Positions 57,009 to 64,000 of a stretch of DNA of 64,000 nt are shown piece by piece. Within the stretch, counting starts at the first letter, position 1; each line of letters begins with the position of its first letter. Under the pieces are notes generated by a model. That model worked only from the letters and a program-made list of their open reading frames with translations, was not told where the DNA came from and searched no databases. Position numbers and translations under genes: made by a program. This stretch comes from Pseudomonadota bacterium (GTDB taxonomy: Bacteria; Pseudomonadota; Gammaproteobacteria; Acidiferrobacterales; UBA6901), in the NCBI GenBank assembly GCA_021783175.1, contig JAJXUF010000003.1:1-64000 (forward strand), in the 5' to 3' direction.

Positions 57009-58076
57009 ATGACCGAGTCGCAAGACATCAGCGCTGAATTGCAGCACCGGGTCAAGGAGGCCGCAAACTCCGGCACCACACTGCAGATCGTCGGCGGCGG
57101 CACCAAATCCTTCTATGGCCGCTCTGTATCCGGAATTCCACTTTCCGTCAGCTCGCATTGCGGCATCATTAGCTATGAACCGGGGGAACTGGTACTCAGT
57201 GCGCGCTCCGGCACGCCACTTGCCGATATCGAAGAGGTGCTGGCAGCGAGCAATCAAATGTTGGCCTTCGAACCTCCGCATATGGGCGACTCTGCCACCC
57301 TTGGAGGCGCCATCGCGACTGGACTTTCCGGGCCACGCCGCCCGTACAGCGGCGCGGCACGCGACTTTGTCTTGGGGATCAAGCTGATCAACGGCAGCGC
57401 CGACGTCATGCGTTTCGGCGGTCAGGTCATGAAAAACGTCGCCGGCTATGACGTCTCCCGGCTCATGGCCGGGGCCCTGGGAACACTGGGGATCCTGCTG
57501 GAAATTTCCCTCAAGGTGCTGCCGCGTCCTGCAGCGGAGCAAACACTCGTGCAGCATCGCACTCCGGATGACGCGATCGAGGCCATGAACGCATGGGCTG
57601 GCAGACCGCTGCCGCTGTCAGGCTGCTGTTACGACGGCAACCGCCTCTACGTGCGCTTGAGCGGCACGCAATCGGCGGTGCGCGCGGCGCATGCCAAACT
57701 TGGAGGCGAGACGCTACCGGACGCGTCGGCATTCTGGCAGTCACTGCGCGAACAACGTAGTACCTTTTTTGACGGTCCCCTGCCCTTGTGGCGCTTGGCC
57801 GTACCGGCCGCCTGCGCACCGATGAAGCTGAGTGGAAAATGGCTGCTCGACTGGGGCGGAGCACAACGCTGGCTAAGGAGTGACGGCGACGCATCCGTCA
57901 TTCGCCAGGCAGCCGCTCAAGTCGGCGGACATGCCACTCTCTTCCGCGGCGGTGATCGTGGCGGCGAAGTCTTTCACCCGCTGGCGCCCGAGCTACTGGC
58001 TCTACATCGTCGCATCAAGGAGGCGATGGATCCGCAACACATTTTTAATCCGGGCAGAATGTATCTGGATCTTTAG
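57009..58076 (+). CDS. glcE: Glycolate oxidase subunit GlcE
   Basis: Second FAD-binding subunit of glycolate oxidase. The 355 residues include IVGGGTKSFYGRSVSG, GTPLADIEEVLAASNQ, DSATLGGAIATGLSGPRRPYSGA-like sequence near 100 and MKNVAGYDVSRLMAGALGTLG. The C-terminus PQHIFNPGRMY is typical. It starts 6 bp after glcD. Confidence 0.95.
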   Translation: MTESQDISAELQHRVKEAANSGTTLQIVGGGTKSFYGRSVSGIPLSVSSHCGIISYEPGELVLSARSGTPLADIEEVLAASNQMLAFEPPHMGDSATLGGAIATGLSGPRRPYSGAARDFVLGIKLINGSADVMRFGGQVMKNVAGYDVSRLMAGALGTLGILLEISLKVLPRPAAEQTLVQHRTPDDAIEAMNAWAGRPLPLSGCCYDGNRLYVRLSGTQSAVRAAHAKLGGETLPDASAFWQSLREQRSTFFDGPLPLWRLAVPAACAPMKLSGKWLLDWGGAQRWLRSDGDASVIRQAAAQVGGHATLFRGGDRGGEVFHPLAPELLALHRRIKEAMDPQHIFNPGRMYLDL

Positions 58077-58151
58077 CATGCACGTCTTTGATGATATTTG
58101 CCGAATTGGCGTTCCCGTACCTTAATCTTCGAATTTGATCGGTAAGAAAAA

Positions 58152-59429
58152 GTGCAAACAGCTCTGCTAGACAGCTTCCGCAGCACCACACACGGCCAGG
58201 AAGCCGAAGCCATATTGCGTGCCTGCGTGCACTGCGGCTTCTGCACGGCAACCTGCCCCACTTACCAGCTGCTTGGGGATGAACTCGACGGTCCGCGCGG
58301 CCGCATCTACCTGATCAAGCAGGTTCTTGAGGGATCTCAACCCAGCAGACACACGCAGCGCCATCTTGACCGCTGCCTCACTTGCCGAGCCTGTGAAACC
58401 ACGTGTCCCTCGGGGGTACGTTACGGTCGACTGCTCGATATAGGGCGTTCCCTGGTCGAGAAACGGGTACGACGGCCGATGCACGACCGCATCCAGCGAC
58501 GCATCCTGCGTGCATTCATTCCGCATGCGCGGCGCTTTGCTGCAGGTCTGCGCCTTGCGCAGGCGTTCGCGTTCATTTTTCCATCAGCGCTACGCCGCTC
58601 TCTTCCAAAACGGCAGGCTCGGGCGATATGGCCGCAATCAACCCATGCGCGCACCATGCTCGCGCTGAATAGCTGCGTCCAACAGGCAAGCGCGCCAAAT
58701 ATTGATGCCGCGGCTGCCAGGGTGCTTGACCGTCTTGGCGTAACTCTTACGCGCGTTCCCGCGGGCGGCTGCTGCGGCGCGCTAAGCTACCATCTCGCCG
58801 CCCACGAGGAAGGGCTCGCTTTTGCTCGACGCAACATCGACGCGTGGTGGCCGCATATTGAAGCCGGAGCTGAAGCGATAGTAATTACCGCCAGCGGATG
58901 CGGCTCAATGATTAAAGAATATGGGCATCTCCTGCGCGAAGATGCGACCTACGCGCAGCGCGCGGCACGCGTTTCCGCCATTACCCTGGATATCAGCGAG
59001 GTGCTTTCCAGGGAAGATCGCACACGGCTTGGCGCTTCCGGCATCACCGGCAAGCGCATCGCTTTCCACTCGCCTTGTTCGCTGCAGCATGGCCAGAAGC
59101 TGACAGGAGTGGTTGAATCATTGTTGACCGACGCCGGTTTCGATCTCGTTCCCGTACCGGACGCACATCTGTGCTGCGGGTCGGCCGGCACCTATTCAAT
59201 TCTCGAAAGCAAAATCTCGCAGCGGTTGCTACGCAACAAGATTGCTGCGCTCGAGTCGGGACACCCTTTGATAATCGCAACGGCAAACATCGGCTGCCTG
59301 CTGCACCTGCAATCAGGCACCAATATAGCAGTGCGGCACTGGATTGAGCTGTTTGATCCGCAGGCCGAAGTTGTAGGCGGCATGCGCGATGCAACGATCG
59401 TTGATCGGACCGCCCAATCGAACCTATAA
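58152..59429 (+). CDS. glcF: Glycolate oxidase iron-sulfur subunit GlcF
   Basis: Electron-transfer subunit with two 4Fe-4S clusters, bound at CVHCGFCTATCP and CLTCRACETTCPSG. Two cysteine-rich CCG-type domains follow, with GGCCGALSYHLAAHEE and LCCGSAGTYSILE. GTG at 58152 is the start, giving 425 residues, and GGTAAGAAAAA lies upstream. It lies 75 bp after glcE and 43 bp before the aminotransferase. Confidence 0.95.
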   Translation: MQTALLDSFRSTTHGQEAEAILRACVHCGFCTATCPTYQLLGDELDGPRGRIYLIKQVLEGSQPSRHTQRHLDRCLTCRACETTCPSGVRYGRLLDIGRSLVEKRVRRPMHDRIQRRILRAFIPHARRFAAGLRLAQAFAFIFPSALRRSLPKRQARAIWPQSTHARTMLALNSCVQQASAPNIDAAAARVLDRLGVTLTRVPAGGCCGALSYHLAAHEEGLAFARRNIDAWWPHIEAGAEAIVITASGCGSMIKEYGHLLREDATYAQRAARVSAITLDISEVLSREDRTRLGASGITGKRIAFHSPCSLQHGQKLTGVVESLLTDAGFDLVPVPDAHLCCGSAGTYSILESKISQRLLRNKIAALESGHPLIIATANIGCLLHLQSGTNIAVRHWIELFDPQAEVVGGMRDATIVDRTAQSNL

Positions 59430-59472
59430 TTTTTGACCGACCTAACATTCGTCCACCTACCGAGACCATCCC

Positions 59473-60645
59473 ATGCCCGTCAAATCTTTCAATCCGCCCG
59501 TGCGCACGCTGATGGGCCCTGGTCCGGCGGATGTGCATCCTCGCGTGCTCGCTGCCATGGCTCGCCCCACCATCGGCCACTTGGATCCCGCATTCGTTAC
59601 CATGATGGATGAAGTGAAGGTTCTGCTGCAGTATGCGTGCAAGACACAAAACGCGCTTACCATGCCCGTGTCGGCCCCAGGCTCGGCTGGCATGGAAACG
59701 TGTTTTGTCAATCTGGTCGAACCCGGAGAAAAGGTAGTGGTTTGCGTAAACGGCGTATTCGGCGGTCGCATGAAAGAGAACGTCGAGCGCTTAGGCGGCG
59801 TACCGATTGTCGTTGAAAATGCCTGGGGCGAACCTGTCGATCCGAACAAGTTGGAAGATACGCTCAAGGCCCATCCTGATGCCAAGATAGTGGCGTTCGT
59901 GCACGCAGAAACCTCAACCGGAGCACGCTCCGACGCCAAGACTCTTGTCGAAATCGCCCATCGTCACGATTGTTTTGCGATCGTTGACGCCGTTACCTCT
60001 TTAGCGGGCGTTCCACTGCTGGTCGACGAATGGGACATAGACGCAGTCTATTCTGGCTCGCAGAAATGCCTGTCCTGCGCGCCAGGTCTGTCGCCGGTGA
60101 GCCTCAATGAACGCGCGGTAGCCAAGATCAAACAACGCAAAACACCGGTACCAAGCTGGTTCCTGGACTTGACGCTCGTCATGGGATACTGGGGAAACAA
60201 CAGCAAGCGCACCTATCACCATACGGCGCCGGTCAACGCGCTCTATGGTTTGCACGAAGGTCTAGTTATGCTGCAAGAGGAAGGACTTGAAAACGCCTGG
60301 GCCAGACATGAGCGCAATCATCGTGCGCTGCGCGCCGGCGTGGAGGCAATGGGACTGGAATTCTTGGTTCGCGAGGATGCCCGCCTGCCGCAGCTCAACG
60401 CCATTAGCGTGCCGCAGCAGCTCGACGAAGCCAAGGTCAGACAAATTCTGCTGTCCGACTACAATATTGAAATTGGCGCGGGTCTCGGGGCGCTGGCAGG
60501 ACGCATCTTCCGCGTCGGCCTGATGGGTCAGACGAGCAACATGAAAAACGTGCTGCTTTTCGTAAGCGCCCTCGAAGAAGTCATGGATCGACTCAAGCTG
60601 CCCGTCGACCGGGGCGCCGCCGAAGCCGCCGCTCGGCGCGCCTGA
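59473..60645 (+). CDS. Alanine/serine-glyoxylate aminotransferase family protein
   Basis: PLP aminotransferase (class V) predicted to convert glyoxylate to glycine using alanine or serine as donor. The 390 residues start NPPVRTLMGPGPADVHPRVL, typical of alanine-glyoxylate transaminase, with SAPGSAGMETCFVNLV, HAETSTGARS, DAVTSLAGVPL and the PLP-lysine motif SGSQKCLSCAPGLSP. It comes directly after glcDEF, so glyoxylate from glycolate oxidase is the likely substrate. Which amino donor is used cannot be told. Confidence 0.92.
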   Translation: MPVKSFNPPVRTLMGPGPADVHPRVLAAMARPTIGHLDPAFVTMMDEVKVLLQYACKTQNALTMPVSAPGSAGMETCFVNLVEPGEKVVVCVNGVFGGRMKENVERLGGVPIVVENAWGEPVDPNKLEDTLKAHPDAKIVAFVHAETSTGARSDAKTLVEIAHRHDCFAIVDAVTSLAGVPLLVDEWDIDAVYSGSQKCLSCAPGLSPVSLNERAVAKIKQRKTPVPSWFLDLTLVMGYWGNNSKRTYHHTAPVNALYGLHEGLVMLQEEGLENAWARHERNHRALRAGVEAMGLEFLVREDARLPQLNAISVPQQLDEAKVRQILLSDYNIEIGAGLGALAGRIFRVGLMGQTSNMKNVLLFVSALEEVMDRLKLPVDRGAAEAAARRA

Positions 60646-60733
60646 TCGCACATCGCCAGAGGAAGGTTCACTCCTAAAGGTGCGGGCCGCCGTGGCGGCG
60701 GTCGGATCTGCTGGATTGCCTGGGGGCCGGAAC

Positions 60734-61093
60734 GTGGCCTATCGGATACTTGCCGACGTCATCGTATGCATCCATCTGGGATGGATTCTGTTCCTTATTC
60801 TTGGCGCGATACCGGGCAGCCGCTGGCGGTGGGTACGCTGGCTGCACCTCGCCGCCCTCACCTTTTCCATCGCGTTACAGAGCTTTTCCTGGATCTGTCC
60901 GCTGACCGATCTCGAAATATGGCTGCGCACCGCGGGCGGTGCGGGAGGCGCGTATCGCGGCAGCTTCATCGGACATTACGCCGAGCGACTCGTATATGCT
61001 CCGCTGCCGCGCTACGTCGTATTCGCAGGGACTCTCCTTGTCGTCGGAGTCAGCCTGTGGATCTATTATTCGCCAAAGCGGACGCGGCACTGA
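60734..61093 (+). CDS. DUF2784 family membrane protein
   Basis: Small membrane protein of unknown function. GTG at 60734 gives MAYRILADVIVCIHLGWIL after GGGGGCCGGA, and 119 residues; another GTG at 60680 is possible. Three membrane segments are likely (about 4-24, 33-52, 92-112). DUF2784 features are IVCIHLGWILFLILGAI near the start, CPLTDLE and GSFIGHYAERLVYAP. Converges on the SGNH hydrolase gene, 18 bp apart. It may be at the end of the glc transcript. Confidence 0.85.
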   Translation: MAYRILADVIVCIHLGWILFLILGAIPGSRWRWVRWLHLAALTFSIALQSFSWICPLTDLEIWLRTAGGAGGAYRGSFIGHYAERLVYAPLPRYVVFAGTLLVVGVSLWIYYSPKRTRH

Positions 61094-61111
61094 ACCGCGT
61101 CCTCAGGCATG

Positions 61112-61804
61112 TTACTGCTCAATCACTTTCTCGAACGACTGCGCCATAACGCGGTAACCGGCATTCGTGGGATGCACCTCGTCAGGGCTTGCGCCCGGGC
61201 GTTCAATCAGCAACAAACCTTTTTTTCCAAGGAACGCGCTGTATACATCCGCTACCGGAACCTGAAACGCACCGGCAACTTGGGCCACAATCTGATTGAA
61301 CATCGGGACCACCTGATCGGCGCCCGGAATTTCCGGAACTGTATAGAGATTGCTGATATAGATACGCGTGCCCGGCAAATCGCTGCGCAATGTCGCCAGA
61401 ATTTGAGTGAGATTATTCTGGAAATTGACCAGCACTTGTCCCGTATCGGCACCTTTCAGGATCTGCAGCAAATCGTTACCCCCAACCGTAATTGTTATTA
61501 CAGTCGGTTTAAACGCCTGCACAGCTTGCGGAACTTGGTAGGCCAACACCTGGGCGCTGGTAACGCCAGGGACACCGGCGTCGCTTAATAGCGTGTGGGT
61601 GATGCCGCCGAAGACACCGGAATCATACAGCAAGTAGACATAGCCCTGTGTCGCCGGAATTGCGCCATAACCGGAAACCAGACTGTCGCCAAGCGCCATG
61701 TAGCGCGTATCGTTTTGAAATTGCCACGGTAAATCGGCGCGTGCGCCCAGGGGTAAACAAAGAAGCATAATCAACGCCAACTTGCTCCAGATGCAGCGAT
61801 GCAT
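61112..61804 (-). CDS. Secreted SGNH/GDSL-type hydrolase
   Basis: Predicted esterase or lipase of the SGNH fold, exported. ATG at 61804 after AAGGAGG gives 230 residues with signal peptide (SKLALIMLLCLPLGARA). Block I is MALGDSLVSGYGA with the nucleophile Ser, block III is TVGGND and block V is DEVHPTNAGY with the catalytic Asp-x-x-His. Block II Gly is present in the loop around DAGVPG. All catalytic residues are kept. Substrate unknown. Confidence 0.9.
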   Translation of the reverse strand: MHRCIWSKLALIMLLCLPLGARADLPWQFQNDTRYMALGDSLVSGYGAIPATQGYVYLLYDSGVFGGITHTLLSDAGVPGVTSAQVLAYQVPQAVQAFKPTVITITVGGNDLLQILKGADTGQVLVNFQNNLTQILATLRSDLPGTRIYISNLYTVPEIPGADQVVPMFNQIVAQVAGAFQVPVADVYSAFLGKKGLLLIERPGASPDEVHPTNAGYRVMAQSFEKVIEQ

Positions 61805-62127
61805 GGGAACCTCCTTGAGTTGGAGCGGGCCATGGTGCAACCCGATCTTTGGTTATTGATATTCTTGTTACTCGAGCGGCGACCCGAAAAGAAATCACAA
61901 GCTACAGTTCGCCTGAACCACGTTACCACGTGCCCGGCCTGCCACAAAATCGCCATCCGCACCGACAAGTCAAAGATACTGCCTGCCAAACCGTGGTTAT
62001 TCGCGGTTTCGCGATGGCCGGCCGAGCAAAGCGCGCATTACGGCGCTCAGTGGATAGTTGACGGCCATTTTCCATTTGAAATAGCGGCTGCTCGACATTC
62101 GACCAGTCTCTGACTTGGCATGAATAT
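61805..62127. other. Intergenic region between SGNH hydrolase and hflD
   Basis: This 323-bp gap holds no ORF with a credible start signal. It contains the SGNH-gene promoter (minus strand) and the downstream sequence of hflD. I see no clear terminator. Confidence 0.35.
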
Positions 62128-62769
62128 CTACGCCTCCAGCAGCTCAGAGGCGGTGCTTGCAATCTTTCCGCGCTGCCACAGAAGCTGCCAGCGTCGACCG
62201 CCGATCTGGCGCCATAGCACCGCTGAACGAATGCCTGCAAGCAGCGCCGCGCGCACCTTTGCGGCAATAGTCGGATTGGCGAGATAGACATGCTCGCCAC
62301 TTACCATGATGCGCGGCACAAGCGTGCTGATTGTCTGGCTGAAAAGCTCCGCAAGCTTTTCCACCAATACTGGATGGACACCCTCTACCGACTCATCATT
62401 GGCGAAGAACTTCATCTGCGATCGTGCTTTCTCGATGCCATCGCGAATCGCCTGCAGCATCGCAGGACGTCTACGCAAGCTGGTTTCCAAATGCAACATC
62501 GAGATCACGTAGCGCGCCACTTCGAGATCGGCAGGCATTGACCTACTGTTCATTGCATCGCGCAGATATTCCAACCCAAACCTCAAACCCATTGCGCCCC
62601 CGTATACTGCTGAAACGCTGTCGGCATCAAGGGCAAGAATACTGCGAATCGAGACATCAAATGCTTGCGCATCGACACTTCCCTCGCGCGCAAGCATTTG
62701 CACCAGGAGCGCAGACTGAAAAACTCCGGCAAGCGACAACACCTGATCGCGAATTGAGCGGGACACCAA
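62128..62769 (-). CDS. hflD: High-frequency lysogenization protein HflD homologue
   Basis: The 213-residue all-helical protein matches HflD: LSLAGVFQSALLVQMLAREG at the N-terminus, LEVARYVISMLHLETSLRRRP in the middle and NDESVEGVHPVLVEKLAELF with FSQTISTLVPRIMVSGEH. In E. coli HflD interacts with the lambda CII activator at the membrane; its role in cells without lambda is unclear. hflD usually follows mnmA, but upstream here is an ABC-transporter gene on the other strand. Confidence 0.93.
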   Translation of the reverse strand: MVSRSIRDQVLSLAGVFQSALLVQMLAREGSVDAQAFDVSIRSILALDADSVSAVYGGAMGLRFGLEYLRDAMNSRSMPADLEVARYVISMLHLETSLRRRPAMLQAIRDGIEKARSQMKFFANDESVEGVHPVLVEKLAELFSQTISTLVPRIMVSGEHVYLANPTIAAKVRAALLAGIRSAVLWRQIGGRRWQLLWQRGKIASTASELLEA

Positions 62770-63055
62770 ACCCCCAGGGGAAAGAGCACAAAGCGGCCGG
62801 AACCGGGTCGGGGCGCATTATGGCGCACAGACGCATGCACCGCCACTTCACCCCCGGGCTGGAAAACTGGAAGTACCCCGGACCAAATCAATCGGCGCTG
62901 GGTAAGATCAGGAACTGACTTTCCGCCGTCTGCGTGGAGAATCACCCGAAGCACAAGTCTGAATGAGCGAGCTCGGCCGGAGGGCCTGCTTTGACCGGCG
63001 CATCCGCCGCGCGCGGATGACAGCTAGGTTTCCGGCTGATAGACTCCAGCACCCG

Positions 63056-63745
63056 ATGAACTACACACCTATTGTTATGGGCCGCGGCCTGGCCCGCTAC
63101 TACAAGCTTGGGGCCGAGACCATTCAGGCTTTGCACAGTGTTGACATCGACGTGCTGTCGGGCGACTTCATTGCACTCAAGGGACCCTCAGGCAGCGGAA
63201 AATCCACGCTGATCAACCTGCTTGGTTTGCTCGACCATCCGGACGACGGCACTGTCTCCCTCGATGGGAAGAATGCCGCCAGCCTGACCGAAGATGAGCG
63301 CGCCGATGCGCGCCGCGACCGGTTTGGTTTTGTATTTCAGACGTTCAACCTTCTACCGGTACTTACCGCCGCGGAAAATGTCGGCTACCCCATGACATTG
63401 AAAGGTAGCTCCACAATAGCGATTCGCAAACGGTCAGCAGAACTGCTCGACTCCGTGGGTCTTGGCAACAAACTGCACGTGCGCCCTGACCTGCTATCCG
63501 GCGGCCAGCGCCAGCGCGTGGCAATTGCACGCGCTTTAGCCAACGAGCCTGGCGTGATATTCGCGGATGAGCCGACCGCCAATCTTGATTCGCACACTGC
63601 GGATACGATTCTTGACCTGATGCGTCGACTAAACAAGGAACGCGGCGTCGCGTTCGTCATCGCTACGCATGACCAGCGGGTCGTGGAGCGGGCTCGCCGG
63701 GTAATCGTGCTGCATGACGGACAAATCGAAGGAGCTGCGGCATGA
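63056..63745 (+). CDS. ABC transporter ATP-binding protein (LolD/MacB-like)
   Basis: ATPase of a MacB/LolD/FtsE-type exporter. ATG at 63056 (MNYTPIVMGRGLARYYK) gives 229 residues; two ATGs further upstream would add non-homologous residues. Walker A GPSGSGKST, Q-loop FVFQTFNLLPVL, signature LSGGQRQRVAIARAL, Walker B VIFADEPTANLD and switch His in ATHD. It overlaps the permease gene by 4 bp (ATGA), so the two form one transporter. Confidence 0.93.
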   Translation: MNYTPIVMGRGLARYYKLGAETIQALHSVDIDVLSGDFIALKGPSGSGKSTLINLLGLLDHPDDGTVSLDGKNAASLTEDERADARRDRFGFVFQTFNLLPVLTAAENVGYPMTLKGSSTIAIRKRSAELLDSVGLGNKLHVRPDLLSGGQRQRVAIARALANEPGVIFADEPTANLDSHTADTILDLMRRLNKERGVAFVIATHDQRVVERARRVIVLHDGQIEGAAA

Positions 63746-64000
63746 ATCGCCTGGCCATTGCGTGGCGCAACGTATCGCGTAATCGGCGCCGCAGTCTGCT
63801 CACCGGCGGTGTGGTTGCCTTTGGTTTTGCGGCTATTGCGCTGGCCGGTGGATTCATGGCGCAATCGTTTCAGGGACTGCGGGAAAGCACAATTCGCAGC
63901 GGTCTCGGCGACCTACAGTTCGCCAATCCGCGCGAATTCAGCGGTAGCGAGGACACCACCCTTCAATTTGGCCTCAAAGATGCCGATCACCTCGTCGCCC
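63742..64000 (+). CDS. ABC transporter permease, 3' end cut by window edge
   Basis: ATG at 63742 lies within the ATPase stop codon overlap. The 86 visible codons read MNRLAIAWRNVSRNRRRSLL with a first membrane segment (about 22-40), then ESTIRSGLGDLQFANP entering a periplasmic domain. This fits FtsX/MacB-type permeases exporting lipids, lipoproteins or drugs. The substrate cannot be judged from the visible part. Confidence 0.88.
   Translation, partial: MNRLAIAWRNVSRNRRRSLLTGGVVAFGFAAIALAGGFMAQSFQGLRESTIRSGLGDLQFANPREFSGSEDTTLQFGLKDADHLVA

Overview
The window reads as chromosome from a free-living gammaproteobacterium of moderately high GC. Support comes from hflD and from gene orders that are standard in that class: recA-recX-alaS-lysC, glyA-nrdR-ribD-ribE with ribBA-ribH-nusB-thiL-pgpA, queA-tgt-yajC-secD-secF, and pcnB-folK-panB-panC-panD. 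I cannot name a genus. No phage, insertion sequence, CRISPR array or rRNA was seen.

Layout. 1-9.4 kb (minus strand): lysC (cut by the window edge), alaS, recX, recA, pncC, pgpA, thiL, nusB, ribH and a ribB fused to a degenerate ribA domain. 9.6-13.3 kb (plus strand): an accessory block of two paralogous membrane Ser/Thr kinases around a lipoprotein, lying inside the riboflavin cluster. 13.4-17.1 kb (minus): ribE, ribD, nrdR, glyA. 17.5-19.7 kb (minus): an unrecognised pair, a vWA-domain lipoprotein and a coiled-coil multi-pass membrane protein. 20-25.6 kb (minus): secF, secD, yajC, tgt, queA.

25.7-47.8 kb lies between two nearly identical tRNA-Leu(CAA) genes. It is mostly glycogen metabolism: glgP, malQ, a GH57 amylase-like enzyme, glgC, glgA, a Rho_N/DUF4912 protein, a GH57 branching enzyme and glucokinase. 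No GH13 branching (GlgB) or debranching (GlgX) enzyme was found. The same interval holds three exported proteins with unusual C-terminal tails (one JDVT-CTERM-like, two CSLREA/beta-helix/CFI-box paralogues), a GFA-family gene interrupted by two in-frame TAG codons, and a Nudix hydrolase.

47.8-52.5 kb (minus): panD, panC, panB, a deoxynucleoside kinase, folK and pcnB. 52.6-55.2 kb: tRNA-Glu(CTC), a YbbN-like thioredoxin, an orphan CbiM-like membrane protein and a divergent cupredoxin. 55.5-60.6 kb (plus): glcD, glcE, glcF and a glyoxylate aminotransferase, a route from glycolate through glyoxylate to glycine. 60.7-64 kb: a DUF2784 membrane protein, an SGNH hydrolase, hflD, and an ABC transporter ATPase with the start of its permease.

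The least explained parts are the kinase-lipoprotein-kinase block, the vWA/membrane pair, the Rho_N/DUF4912 protein in the glycogen cluster, the tail-sorted surface proteins, and the double-amber GFA gene.
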